Below, piece by piece: positions 24,162-34,701 of a DNA stretch of 64,000 nt. Source of the DNA: Liolophura sinensis. Taxonomy: Eukaryota > Mollusca > Polyplacophora > Chitonida > Chitonidae. The DNA is taken from the NCBI RefSeq assembly GCF_032854445.1, contig NC_088302.1, positions 38,816,191-38,880,190 of the forward strand, in the 5' to 3' direction. The notes beneath the pieces were generated by a model. The model saw nothing but the letters and a program-made list of their open reading frames with translations. It was not told the origin of the DNA and searched no databases. Numbering within the stretch: the stretch's first letter is position 1; the number at the start of each line of letters is the position of its first letter. The translations under genes were made by a program, and so were the position numbers.

Positions 24162-24871
24162 TAGCCCCGAAAAACTCCCTTTTTATATACTGCCCTCGCA
24201 TCGTTGGAATCTCGAAGCTTACAATGTTAACTTCGTACACAACGAAGGTCCAGGCCGATTGTCTTTGTTGTCTAACAAGTCTCACGCAAATAAAAGACAC
24301 AAACCTAAAGACCTGCTTTCGGCTCTCACTGCACCGCAACCATACGTCCCTACTCAATTTAGAACAGATTTATTATATGGCCTATGAGAGATATGAGTTC
24401 TCGGGAGTTCTGATTGGGGGGAGCTCGCGCATACACCAGAAGTTGGAGTTAGAACCCTGGCAGTACAAGGCCTTCGCGCATAAGCGTTGGGTGAATGGAG
24501 CATTTTCTAACCCCAACTTCCTGTAAATGCACGAGCCCCCCACGTGAAACTCCAGAGAATTTGTATCTCTCATACACCCTGCGGCCATGATGAGCACCAT
24601 CACAGTGGAGCAGTGGGAAGATGGCCACATTCGCCGATCAGCGTATACCGTGGAAGTCTTCATGGCTATATTGTATTCTATATTGTATTGCTTCATGTAT
24701 TCCAAATCACGTAGGGACGTATGGTGGTGGTGCAGTGGGCCGGAATGCAGGTTCGATAACCAAGACAATCGGCCAGGACCTTCGTTGTGTACAAAATTAA
24801 CACTGCAAGCATCGAGGCTCCAACGACGCTAGGCCAGTATAAGTAAAGGAGTTGGAGTCTTTAGGGGATAG
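24162..24871. mobile_element. hAT-like foldback MITE inserted in a SINE, 8-bp target duplication
   Basis: The 710-bp element is an imperfect palindrome centred near 24515. The ends read TAGCCCCGAAAAACTCCC and, on the other strand from the right, CTATCCCCTAAAGACTCC. Further in, both arms share TACACAACGAAGGTCC, GGCCGATTGTCTT and CATACGTCCCTAC. The interrupted SINE gives the empty site, and ACAGAGCC is present on both sides (24154-24161 and 24872-24879). An 8-bp duplication is typical of hAT transposons. No transposase is encoded, so this would be a non-autonomous element. Confidence 0.88.
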
Positions 24872-24970
24872 ACAGAGCCCAGATCTATGAAACTCACGGC
24901 CATCTGAAGGTTGCTCGCAAACCTTCCCATGTACAGCCAGACAGGAAGCCAGAATGCGCTGGACAAACTC
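24872..24970 (-). mobile_element. SINE1 right half, split by the foldback element
   Basis: CAGAGCCCAGATCTATGAAA through CAGCCAGACAGGAAGCCAGA and GCGCTGGAC continues the copy broken at 24161. It ends before the tRNA head, so the original copy was already 5'-truncated or decayed. Confidence 0.8.
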
Positions 24971-25910
24971 ACCCTAATCATTTATATAAAGCCATTTCTA
25001 AATTACATGCCAAAATTTTGTACACAGTCCAAAATGGGACCTTCGATACATGCAATGTATGCCTGTAAGATTGTAATGCGCATGTTGTTGTCGTCGTGGC
25101 GCCAAACCAAGGTAATCTCTCCGAGATAAGAAATAAATGCATATTTAGTTTTAGTTGAAAATTTGTTGTTTTCGGCGCCCCTGATTTGCAAATGTCCCTT
25201 TGTGCTATATGTCACATAAAAGCTGTCAATTACAATCAAACTGCAAACGTTCTTACCTTTCTGCAAATGTCACTGTTTACAACAGTGCACAAATGCAGCC
25301 GCGCAAGAGACCGAGAGGCAAGGGGGGTAACTCCTGCATTTCACGAATTGTTGAACTGAATTTTACACACTTTCAATGCGTTAAATTACAAATTATATAC
25401 CCGAGCCACGAGGTATATAAACGACCATGTAAAAAATGACATGTGACAATAAATGCCCAGTAACGCTTGCCAGGGCTTAAAAAAAAAGAAGTTCATACAA
25501 GTTATCCTGAGATTAATATATTATATTAATATTGTCATATTAGTTCCAGCTGCAACGTTTTTGCTACATGGACTCAGTGTTATTTCATCAATAAGTTGTA
25601 CCACATGTGATCATTTAGATATATTATTACACAATTTGGTAGCCTGTTGGCGAGAGAGAAGGTTTTGGGGTAGTTTTCATACTAGTTTTCTTGAATTATA
25701 GATGGAAGACTATACTCTGTCTCCCACAGAAATCTTACATGGTACCTGCATGAACGGTTTTTCTAAAACGGATGTTAAAATGCTTAATTTCTTTTTACTT
25801 TATGCCAAGTATTTCATATATTGTTGCCATATAAGCAAATCCTCCCTATTTTTTTGTTTGTTACTGCTATGGTTCACTGCCGACGGTGTTTTTCTACCGC
25901 CGGCTTGTAT
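24971..25910. other. Intergenic region, nothing recognised
   Basis: AT-rich; short ORFs only. No promoter of the SOCS-box gene can be defined by eye. Confidence 0.45.
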
Positions 25911-26008
25911 ATTTATTTATTTATTTGATTGGTGTTTTACGCCGTAGGCCTACTCAAGAATATTTCACTTATACGACGGCGGCATTATGGTGGGTGGAAA
26001 CCGGGAAT
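25911..26008 (-). mobile_element. SINE1 3' fragment
   Basis: (TATT)n, TTTGATTGGTGTTTTACGCC, then TATACGACGGCGGCATTATG and GTGGGTGGAAACCGGGAA. There is a short GGCCTA insertion within the GTACTCAAG motif. Confidence 0.82.
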
Positions 26009-26200
26009 CGGCTTGTATAAATGAGCGTACTCGTTGCGTATTTCGCTTTCTGTGAGAGAATAAGCCCTAATGTATTAAACGATTAGTGGCTTATCACAGT
26101 ATTAATAACGGTTGGCTGAATGTTACCGGGTACTAATTTATAAATCTAAAGATAAGGCGTTATCAGTCCGCCATATTTTAATGCCGGCCATAAATGGGAG

Positions 26201-26473
26201 TGAGTGCTTGAGTGCTTGGGGTTTAACGTCGTACTTCATAATTTTTCAGTCATATGACGACGAAGGAATCCTTAGAATGTAGGCTATGTAATGTGCCTCC
26301 TTGTTCTAGACCATTATACTGATACGAATCCACCGGTCGTTGTCCTATCCCCTTCATGCTGAACGCCAAGCGAGGAAGTTACAACTTCCTCTGTTAAAAT
26401 CTTATGTGTGACTCGACCTAGGATTGACTCTGGATCTACCGCTCCCGAAGCGGACGCTCGAGCAACTGTGGCC
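26201..26473 (-). mobile_element. SINE2 copy
   Basis: A second tRNA-derived SINE family. On + it begins TGAGTGCTTGAGTGCTTGGG and GTTTAACGTCGTACTTC, and ends at the tRNA-like head whose antisense is AAGCGGACGCTCGAGCAACTG then TGGCC. On the minus strand the head contains an A-box-like stretch ending GAGCGTCCGCTTC. The middle is shorter than in the copy at 49717. Confidence 0.82.
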
Positions 26474-26627
26474 ATAAGTGGGAAGGTCTGACAATAACCT
26501 GCGGATGGTCGAGGGTTTCCACCGGGCTCTGCCGGGTTTCCTCCCACCATAATGCTAGCCGCCGTCGTATAAGTGAAATATTCTAGAGAATGGTGTAAAA
26601 CACCAATCAATTGAATAAATAAATATT
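26474..26627 (+). mobile_element. SINE1 3' half abutting SINE2
   Basis: Starts ATAAGTGGGAAGGTCTGACA directly at the SINE2 head and runs to CACCAATCAATTGAATAAAT. The SINE1 head is missing exactly at the junction, so the two families form a head-joined composite. Confidence 0.8.
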
Positions 26628-27228
26628 TTAATGCTGATGTATGGTACAACTGCTGAGTGGCAATACTTCGCCGTTTATTGGATTCGGATGTCATTCAGAC
26701 AATTTTGGCCGTGAATTCGATAGTCGGAATATACCACACTCAGAGGGAATACCCATGTACTATACATGTGGGCATTTAGTGCTTGACGTGACTTATATAA
26801 TGGCCAACAGTTACCGCCCGTCATGTTTACGACCAAGACTGTTTTTAACAAAATTGTCAAAAATGAAGTAGAATTTCGAGTGCCTATTAAAAATACACAG
26901 CTGCAGTGCAGTATTATTTGGGAGGCGTGTGTTTAACTCATTTTTGGCTCACAACTTGGTAAACGTTTGTTTCAAACTGGTACACGATATCTTGCCGCCT
27001 AAGGAGAGGCTGTTATGAAGGCATGCAGCTACTGCTGATACATCTATGTCTTGTCAAACATCTGAGACTCGTTAAGCATTTGTTTGTGGCGCGCGCTATT
27101 GGTCGTCAGGTCATTGGTTTTATGCCGGATTTAAATGAAAAAGTGTTGATACACAAATTTGTGGAGAATACTGACGAACAAGGTAGACCTGTATGTATAG
27201 AGTTAATCTCCGTAATTCAATTTTCCAC
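26628..27228. other. Intergenic region, nothing recognised
   Basis: No domain, RNA gene or repeat family is visible. Confidence 0.4.
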
Positions 27229-27489
27229 GGGGCCTCCGTGGCTCAGTTGGTTAGCGCGCTAACGCAGCGTATTGACCCAGAAGCCTCTCAACAATGCAAT
27301 CGCTGTGAGTTCGTCCAACTCATACTGGCTTCTTCTGCGACCGTACGTGGGAAGGTCTGCACAGCAACCTGCGGATGATCGTGGGCTTTCCCCGGGCTCT
27401 GCCCGGTTTCCTCCTACCATAATGCTCGCTGCCGTTGTAAAGTAAAATATTTTTGCGTACGGCGTAAAACACCAGTCAAATAAATCAAA
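27229..27489 (+). mobile_element. SINE1 full-length copy with 11-bp target duplication
   Basis: GGGGCCTCCGTGGCTCAGTT head, tail CGGCGTAAAACACCAGTCAA, end AATAAATCAAA. It is flanked by TCAATTTTCCA (27217-27227) and TCAATTTTCTA (27490-27500). Confidence 0.9.
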
Positions 27490-27765
27490 TCAATTTTCTA
27501 TCTAGTGTAACCGAAATGAAATGATATTTAGTCAGTCGGTGTGTAGAAGAGATGACAAGTCAGTTATAGCCATGGCAAAAGGAATAATTCACATGAAAGT
27601 TCATACTGACTTTATACGGCTTAGCCAACAATCCTGTAGGAAAATATGGTGTGAAGAGAACGTTATTTGTGTAATAAGGAACGGAAAGGTTGTATTTAGA
27701 AAATAAGAAGAAATAAGTAGATGTGTACGATAAGAAGAAAAGCTTAGAAAAACTAAAAAATGTAA

Positions 27766-27848
27766 CGTCGCCGGTAAGATGCGAACCTACGCGTGCAGTT
27801 CCCAATGAATTTCTAATACATTGTCTTAACCACTTAGCCAAGACGACC
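27766..27848 (-). pseudogene. tRNA-Ser(AGA) pseudogene
   Basis: Keeps the T-loop region (TACGCG..GTTCG-like) and TTAGAAA anticodon loop, but has several stem mismatches, one extra base and a damaged T arm (GATGCGAACC on +). Confidence 0.75.
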
Positions 27849-28125
27849 TCATGCTTGCTATATTTCTGCTAAGAAGGGATTCCCAAATGCGCTAATCTGT
27901 GGGCCCTTTAGGGTTTGTCTCCATTTAAACCTGCCGAAAAAGCAAGACAAAGAGGCAGCTCTGTTCAAACTCGGCCAAAGGCTGATACAAAATGAAGGTG
28001 GTAACAGGCATGTATTAGCAAGACCTTTCTGGTCGATGACATCGATGAACTAAGATGTCAGAAACTACCGCACTGATCTATCAACGAATAAGACTAGCTG
28101 GTAGAAAAGGAAGTAATATGATCTA

Positions 28126-28280
28126 TGAGTGAGTGAATGAGTGAGTGCTTGGGATTTAACTTCGTACTGGTCATATGACGACGAAGGAATTCTCAGAGTG
28201 CATGTAATGCGTCTCCATGTTGCAGGACGGATTTTCACCGCTGTTTTATCTAGTGCTGCTTCACTGAGACGCCTAATATG
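28126..28280 (-). mobile_element. SINE2 tail half
   Basis: TGAGTGAGTGAATGAGTGAG, TGGGATTTAACTTCG, CATATGACGACGAAGGAATT, then GCAGGACGGATTTTCACCGC to GACGCCTAAT. It interrupts the tRNA unit at TCTATGA|AGG. Confidence 0.78.
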
Positions 28281-28337
28281 GTGGTTTATGAAGGTAAAAC
28301 GGGTTAGATTGTTCATGTGCTGAACACCTTAAGCAAG

Positions 28338-28387
28338 GTGTCGTGCCAATAACGCGAATGTCATGGGTTCGAGCCCCATATCGGCCA
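28338..28387 (+). pseudogene. tRNA-Ile pseudogene (5' half lost)
   Basis: The anticodon-to-3'-end part is preserved (GTGTCGTGCCAATAACGCGA, TGTCATGGGTTCGAGCCCC, ATATCGGCCA), but the acceptor 5' strand and D arm are gone and the loop reads CCAATAA. It cannot form a tRNA. Confidence 0.82.
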
Positions 28388-28642
28388 TTAACGCCTTTGA
28401 TCACTGGGAAAAATTTTCACCGCTTTGGCTGTCCATGAGTACAGCACACTTATGATTAAGGATTGCGTGAGCCCACAGTTCGCGGAGAAAACTGATTTAT
28501 CGCCTTTCATTTTTTCTTTTGAAAATACTTTATTCCACTGTAATTTCATTACTACATGCATACATGGTCATATTAGGCATGACAATAAGCCCATTTAAAA
28601 GAAAATATCGCAGACAGTTGGGCTAAACATTTTACAATATGT

Positions 28643-28834
28643 CAAGTAAGCCGCCCCGCCCGAGCCATTATTCTGATACGGGTCAAAAAGTCGTTGCACT
28701 CTCCTCTTCATGCTGAACGCCAAGCGAGGAAGCTACAACTTCCTCTTTTAAAGTCTTAGGTGTGACTCGACCCAGGATTGACCCTGAATCTACCACTCCG
28801 TAGCGGACGCTGTACCAACTGTGCTAGTGGGGCC
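28643..28834 (-). mobile_element. SINE2 head half
   Basis: CAAGTAAGCCGCCCCGCCCG, GATACGGGTCAAAAAGTCG, AACGCCAAGCGAGGAAGCTA and AGCGGACGCTGTACCAACTG then TGC..GGGGCC. It supplies just the half missing from the fragment at 28126-28280. Confidence 0.8.
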
Positions 28835-29099
28835 GTCCATTTTAAGAAAGGGATTAAATGATTATGTATAAATGATTTTTTTTTGAAAACATAGAGTTTT
28901 GTCGATTCCATTATAATGCAGCGCTCTTCACATTTGTTTCCAGAAGTGATATAAATGGACATTTTGAAGGTACAAACTCTTCTTTTAGCAATATAACGCT
29001 TCGTGATTTATACAATGCAAGTCTTGATAGCGATAAAACTATGTTAATGAATACAACATTCAGACTTTTGACACTTTGCAACAAACAGAAAAAGCACTC
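28835..29099. other. Short unassigned stretch
   Basis: Between the SINE2 head and LINE D. It may be LINE D 3' UTR; no motif supports this. Confidence 0.3.
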
Positions 29100-31700
29100 A
29101 TACGGGATATTATTTAGGAGACTTGGATGTTGAAACTGAAAAAAGGATTCTACAGCGTCACAATATGGGGTACATAATTACTTTAGCAGGGCACACAACA
29201 AACAGACGATGTAAATCCTCGACGCCAGCATTACAAAAACGCATTTGAACATTTGAACTAATCATTCCAATGTGGAAGAGCTTTTCTCTTCTATACACTA
29301 CATTGTGCATGATCTTCCAGTCGAAATGAACAGATTCTGGGCTCTTGCCCGGCAGGTAAAGTCACGGCCATTGTATTACCAAATCTAAGTGAGAAAACAC
29401 ATTCCCCCCAATACTGAAAACACACAGGCTCAGCAGCATACATATTCCTTATAGCCTTGTGTAGATTATCGTTTAATGTTTAGCAAAGGTTCATATTCCG
29501 CCACAAGTTCGTTGTTTCCAACGTTCAGTTTGGTCAGCCATTTCGCAGGCACTGCAGCTTTTACAAGATCAAAATCCTTAATGAGCTTTTCTTCCTCAGC
29601 TTGTTTACATTCTTGCAGAATCTCTACAATAGCATATGTAAAAAATGTTTTAAACAAAATAACTTTGATTTTAGAAAAATATCTAACGACAGAGATATAC
29701 CGTCCAAAGTAATCCTTGCATTATATAAAACACCTGTCATTAAAGTCATTACACAATGGCACTTGTGCTTGTAACTCAGGCCAGGCTAACATAACCTCAG
29801 GAGAAAATCCCGGCAATGAGTTCAAGAAACATTTATTTAGAGACATATGAAACAAGGGCAAACATAAATTAAAGCATTCCACCTGGACAAGAAATACCGG
29901 AAATAATCTTTCTAAACAGCACATAAACACAGCACCACCACCACTTTTGTCATTTATCATAACTCTGTACGCCAGAAGATGGGGCTTGTCGTTCCAAAGA
30001 AAATCTAACACAACCTTCTTCATTTCCGTAATAAATGTGTGAAGTACGGGGCAAAACGGCTACATTATACCACAATTTTGACATTAATAATGTCGTTATG
30101 ATACACACTTTTCCCTGGATGGACAATGCACAGATCTCGGACTTACCACGTTAAGTTTTGCGTTAGACGCCAAACCATACGCATTTACAACATCAAGAAC
30201 ATTTCTGACAGAGTGTTTGCCACGTACCGTTACTGTTGTATCGTCAGCATGCTGAAAAGTAAACACTGCTTTTGTGAGCCCGGAATAGTAACACCATGAA
30301 TACAGTCAGATAGCCTGATGGCAACTTCAAAGGGCTCAACCCTTAGTATATACAATACAGCCGATATAGAACAGCCCTGTCTGACAGACTTACAAACGGA
30401 AAATATTTTGTCAGGTGACCATTGCATTTAACAGCACTTCTGATGTCCGTGTAAAAATTTTTTATCCATTTGCAAAAAATATCACCAAAACCAAAACGCT
30501 TTAAAATTTCTAGCAAAAAATCATGTGATACTCTCTCAAAAGCTTTCTCTTCATCCAGTTTTATAAAATATGCTTTCACATTATCATTCTCAACATAATA
30601 CATAGCATCTCTAAGGCTACAAACAGAATCTGCTACATCTTTACCTGGAATGCAGCAGGTTTGACAATCACTGACAATAGTGCTCATTACATTCTTAGTA
30701 TAGGATAGAGGTCATTATGAAACGTCATCACGATTATGATGGGGCGGAGCGAAGCGTGACCTGTCAATGAACGTCTGCTCACTCTGGGCACGGTTGCTTT
30801 GGCTCCGCCCCTACTGTCTTCATATGAAGACATTTTCTTCATCAATAAGTACTTTGAAATTAAAGCCTGTGATTGGCTGAAAACACCATCGATAGCCAAT
30901 CTGTCGTCTAAAGCCTTTTGGCCATACACCTGGAGATGATTTTGTAATCCACATTAAGTAGGCTAATTGGTCTCCAGTCCTTGAGTTGGGACTTATCTCC
31001 ACTGTGCTTGTATATCAAGGATGTTACACCGCTTTACATAACCCTCGTTAGTTGCCCCGTGTTAAAGATTCCCTCATACAGTTCGTACAAAACCAGGCCC
31101 AAAAGGTCCCAAAAATGGATATAAAATTCAGCTGTAAACCCATCATTACCAGGGCTTTTGTTTTTAGACATACCCTTCAGAGCATCAAATATTTCATTTA
31201 AAGTCAATGGTTGGTCACACTGTTTAGTTTCCTCCTCGCTCAAGGTAACACTGACCCTTGACAATGCAGTTTCCATAGCTTCCTCACTAATCTTTCATAC
31301 AAAACAGAGTAAAAATCATGTACACAATCTAAAATATCTTCACGACAATTTACAAAGTTATCATGAGGCAAAGTTAAAAACCTGATAAGTTTATCATCTT
31401 TCTTAAACGTCCCTAGTTAAGAAAATATTTTGTATTTTTACCACTTTCGTGAACATAAAGGGATTTTGACCTCAAAATAGCGCCTCTGTAGCTGGCCTTT
31501 TCAATGGACTCTAAATCTGTTTGAAGATCCAGAATGCGCTTAAGGTCGTACCCTGGTATAGCGCTTGCGCGACGGTATTCATTATCTAAATGCCTCTGAT
31601 TTTCAATTCTCACGAACAAGAGGAATCGAAATGTGCGAATACAAGGAAAAAGAAGTCCACAGAAGGGAAAGTCAGTTGGCTGGAGCATCGACGGTGAAAC
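29100..31700 (-). mobile_element. LINE D: defective APE-type LINE, ORF2 RT and C-terminal part
   Basis: Frame pieces read from right to left: pre-RT region (31688-31413), RT entry motif NKSPGNDGFTAEFY (31276-31034), RT palm (KAYFIKLDEEKAFERVSHDF, 30687-30343), RQGCSISAVLYI (30427-30230), then QHADDTTVTV, where YADD has become HADD (about 30265-30235, -1 frame), FLWNDKPH (30023) and a Trp/His-rich C-terminal part (DWKIMHNVVYRREKLFHIG) near 29300. The style is that of L1/Tx1-like LINEs. ORF1 and endonuclease are absent (5'-truncated). Frameshifts and the Tyr-to-His change make it inactive. Confidence 0.85.
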
Positions 31701-31739
31701 TACGTGAGGGGGGCCTCAGCCATAGGAGAAATGACGCAA

Positions 31740-34340
31740 GGCACAGGTGAGAACGAGCGCACCTTGGTTTGCTCGCAGTCTACTGAGACTTTGTTACAAT
31801 CGTCTACAACTACAAGGCGACGAAAGAATAAACCCGTGCCGAATTTGTCTTGTGCAAGAAGAATTGTGCTTCACAACAAGCCGAACAATGGAACGCAATA
31901 AAAGCAAAGTACGTAAAGTAGAACGGTTAATTGAAGGCAATGTCTATGCCAGTAACTCCCTGGAGTGCACAAAAGGGGTTGCCGTTATTGTTGCTAAATC
32001 CCTTATGGACAAAGCTATGGTGTAACATCTGATAATGAGAGACGATTAATTCCGTTGATTTTGGAGATAGAAGACAAAATGATAGATATTGTAAATGTTT
32101 ACGCCAATTATAATATGGCAGAGCGATATGATTTTTTTTATCTAAGTGGATACATTTCTTGCAGGGAATGCTGAAGTATTCGTTGGGGATTGCAACGTGG
32201 TTTTCCAATCGATAGATAGGGCAACTAAGCGCCTGGAAAATGATAAGTCCAGAAGGAAATTACAAGAGTAGATGTCAAAGCATAATCTACTTGATATTTG
32301 GCGTGAAAGAAACGCCGGAAGAATCATATTTACGCGGCACAGAACTGTAGAAAATGCATAGCAGCATAGATCACATGTTAATCTCCAAGAAAAGTGTTGT
32401 CATTTGTGAAACTGTATACGTGAATAATACGTCCTTTGGTGATCATGCTGTACTCTATATGAAGTGTGATTTTTCACAGGTTGAAATCGGTGTATGGTGG
32501 GATAATCTCAAATAAGATCAAGAAAAAGGGGTAAAAAATATCACCAGCCTGAATTACGATAGTGGAGAAAGCGTGACTTCTACAACAGTCCCGCTAGATG
32601 TGGTCTATAAGTACCACTCCAATTTGTTTAAGAAAGAAGATATTGACGAAGGGGCTTCCCAAAAAGTTTTGTCATGTGTTGATGTCTCCATAGAAGAGAA
32701 TGACGCACAACTTTGTGATGCAGAAATCTTTTTAGAAGAGATAACGACATCACTTGATGGCATGGCATGTAATAAAAGTCCAGGTAACGACGGTATAACT
32801 GTCGAGTTTTATAGATTTTTCTGGGCTGAGTTAGGCACTTTGTTATTAGAGATGTTATTAGGAACCTTAAATGAGCGAGAGTGTGTTAAATATATTACAG
32901 ACACTTTGACTCTGACTGCTAAAGCGTCTCAGGCAAAATTAAATATTGATAAGTCAGAGATATTACCTATGGGACTGCCAAGATCGTACAATTGAGGGCA
33001 TTCCTGTGGTTAATCACAGTATCTGTGTACTGGGTGTTCAAATTGGGCCTGATAAAACAGCATGTTATGACGAAAACTGGAACATAAAAATAAACGAAGT
33101 CAAGTCTATTTTAAACCTATGGAAACAAAGACGACTATCGCTACATCAGAGAGTCGCAGTTGTTACGACCTTTTTGATGTCTAGATTGTGGTATTGTATG
33201 GCGGTATTGCCAGTTCCAGAGAAATGTATTAATGAACTCAGGGCTGTATGCGTAGATTTCTTCTGGGCACAGCGGGGACATCGAATAACATATGGAGTTG
33301 TTGTTAACTCTTTTAAAAACGGTGGTTTAAATATGCCAGACATTGCAACCAAGGTGGGGGCCTTTCGCCTCAGAATGTTGGGTCGTTTTTTCAATCAGAA
33401 TTATCGAGTGGTGTGTAAAGTGTTTTTTGCATATTTTCTGTCAAAATGGTATTTCTTGTCAGAGACCTATTCACTTTTCTACATTGTTCGGGATAAATAC
33501 TTGCTTGATGTTTTACCAGAGTATTATAAGGAGTTATTTTTAGCATGAAAGAAATTAGGAGTTCAACTGTGTATTGAGAGCCGGGAACACATACTTAGCC
33601 AACCGGTATTTTTAAATGCCAGTGTGAAACTTAATGGTAGTCTTTTGTTTTCAAAACTGTTTGATATTTGATCAAATCCAAGCCGTTTTGTGTGCGGGAT
33701 TTTTGATATGAATGCATTTCCGGATTCCTGTCAGAGGTAGCTATCAGAAAAACTGTGTTAGAGACATTCTCTGAGGCTGACCTTGCACAGATAGACACCA
33801 TATACAGAATTATGAAAAAGGCTATTCCACAGTGATGGCTCAGAATAGTGGTTAATAGTGCTACGGCTTGTACATCAAGCAGGGATACCTGCCCCGAACC
33901 AAAACTGAATATTAAAGGACGTAGTACGCCAGTTTCAATCTTGATAACCTAGCAATTTTTCAAGCTACTTTTAACGGAAACGTTGGTAGAGCCTGCCTCA
34001 ATTCGGCACTGGTTAAGGGTTTTTCCTAATGTTGATGTCGATCATTTTGCATGGAAAGGGACCTGATTGTACTCAGCTGGATTGCCAAATTTGTCATAAT
34101 TCTGTGTATACAATGGAGAAGCTTTTAAAATTAGGGCATGTGGATAGCGACCTGTGTCTTATTTGTAAAACGCATATGGAATCAGTTATCCGTTGCCCTA
34201 TGTTAACCCAATTTATAAAATATGCTGGTCATACAAGACTGAAGATCTGTTAGGAGGAGAACAGTAACTGTATTTTGTGATCTTGGGGCTCAGGCCTGAG
34301 ATATTTAAGGATGTCGAAACTATTGTCATTCAACCCTGCT
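31740..34340 (+). mobile_element. LINE A: defective LINE with endonuclease relic and RT core deleted
   Basis: Endonuclease-like pieces run from about 31930 to 32350 (KGVAVIVAKSLMDK; IVNVYANYN for the VYAPN motif; EVFVGDCN for GDFN; DIWRERNAGRIIFT). ORF2 resumes at 32573 with CNKSPGNDGITVEFYRFFW, then jumps after LNERE straight to AKLNIDKSEILPMG, so the RT palm with the catalytic YADD is deleted. The long open C-terminal part follows (32946-33548, ICVLGVQIG, VVNSFKNGGLNMPDI), and a CxxC piece (CQICHNS..LGHVDSDLCLIC) at 34029-34253. Confidence 0.85.
32573..33548 (+). pseudogene. LINE A ORF2 remnant
   Basis: Two overlapping frames (32573-32995, 32946-33548) encode the RT entry segment and the thumb/C-terminal region. 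The sequence between SPGNDG and SKSEILPLG-type motifs, about 250-300 residues in intact relatives, is missing, and a frameshift lies near 32990. Confidence 0.82.
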
Positions 34341-34350
34341 GGGCGGCCTG

Positions 34351-34701
34351 TGTTAACCTTCCTCTAGGTCTTGATATGGAATAACATCAACACTTTGTAA
34401 ACCTGTAACGAGAAGTTTATTGAAATAAACAGTGTGTAGACATCCCCATGTATCAGCTATCTGCACAACCCGTGACGTCACAACTTTGGTTTACAACAGG
34501 TTCAGCTGCATTTTAATGTATGATTTACATTACTCGTGTGTGCAACTACACATCCAGAATTTCAACAAGACCATAGTTCAATGCGACCACGAACGTTGCA
34601 GCGACATACTGATGCTTGTATGTTAACTTATACAAAAAATACGCTCTTTTTGGTGGGGGTCATTATTATACGTCTATTTCATACTAATAATACCCTTTAC
34701 A
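34351..34701 (-). repeat. Gypsy 3' LTR
   Basis: 351 bp; on + it begins TGTTAACCTTCCTCTAGGTC and ends TACCCTTTACA. It matches the other LTR over GATATGGAATAACATCAACA and ATACTGATGCTTGTATGTTA, but the middle (about 34497-34600) is different and longer. A purine-rich stretch on - at 34702-34714 (AGGGGGGTGAA) is the likely polypurine tract. Confidence 0.88.

Larger units (their letters stand above)
27731..28495 (+). repeat. Leftmost, decayed copy of the tRNA-Ile/tRNA-Ser unit (interrupted by a SINE2 fragment)
   Basis: Shows the same order as the array at 50-64 kb: a tRNA-Ser relic (27766-27848, -), spacer motifs (GATTCCCAAATGCG, AAGCAAGACAAAGAGGCA, ACAGGCATGTATTAGCAAGAC, TCTATCAACGAATAAGACTA), a SINE2 fragment at 28126-28280, and a tRNA-Ile relic (28338-28387, +). 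It ends inside the GAGCCCA..GAAGAAGACT motif near 28495. Much of the long spacer ORF region is deleted. The matching continuation is at 44465. Confidence 0.85.

Noticed and set aside
24224-24832. ORFs of 81-128 codons on both strands at 24.2-24.8 kb
   Set aside because: They lie in the arms of the foldback element and mirror each other; no transposase motif.
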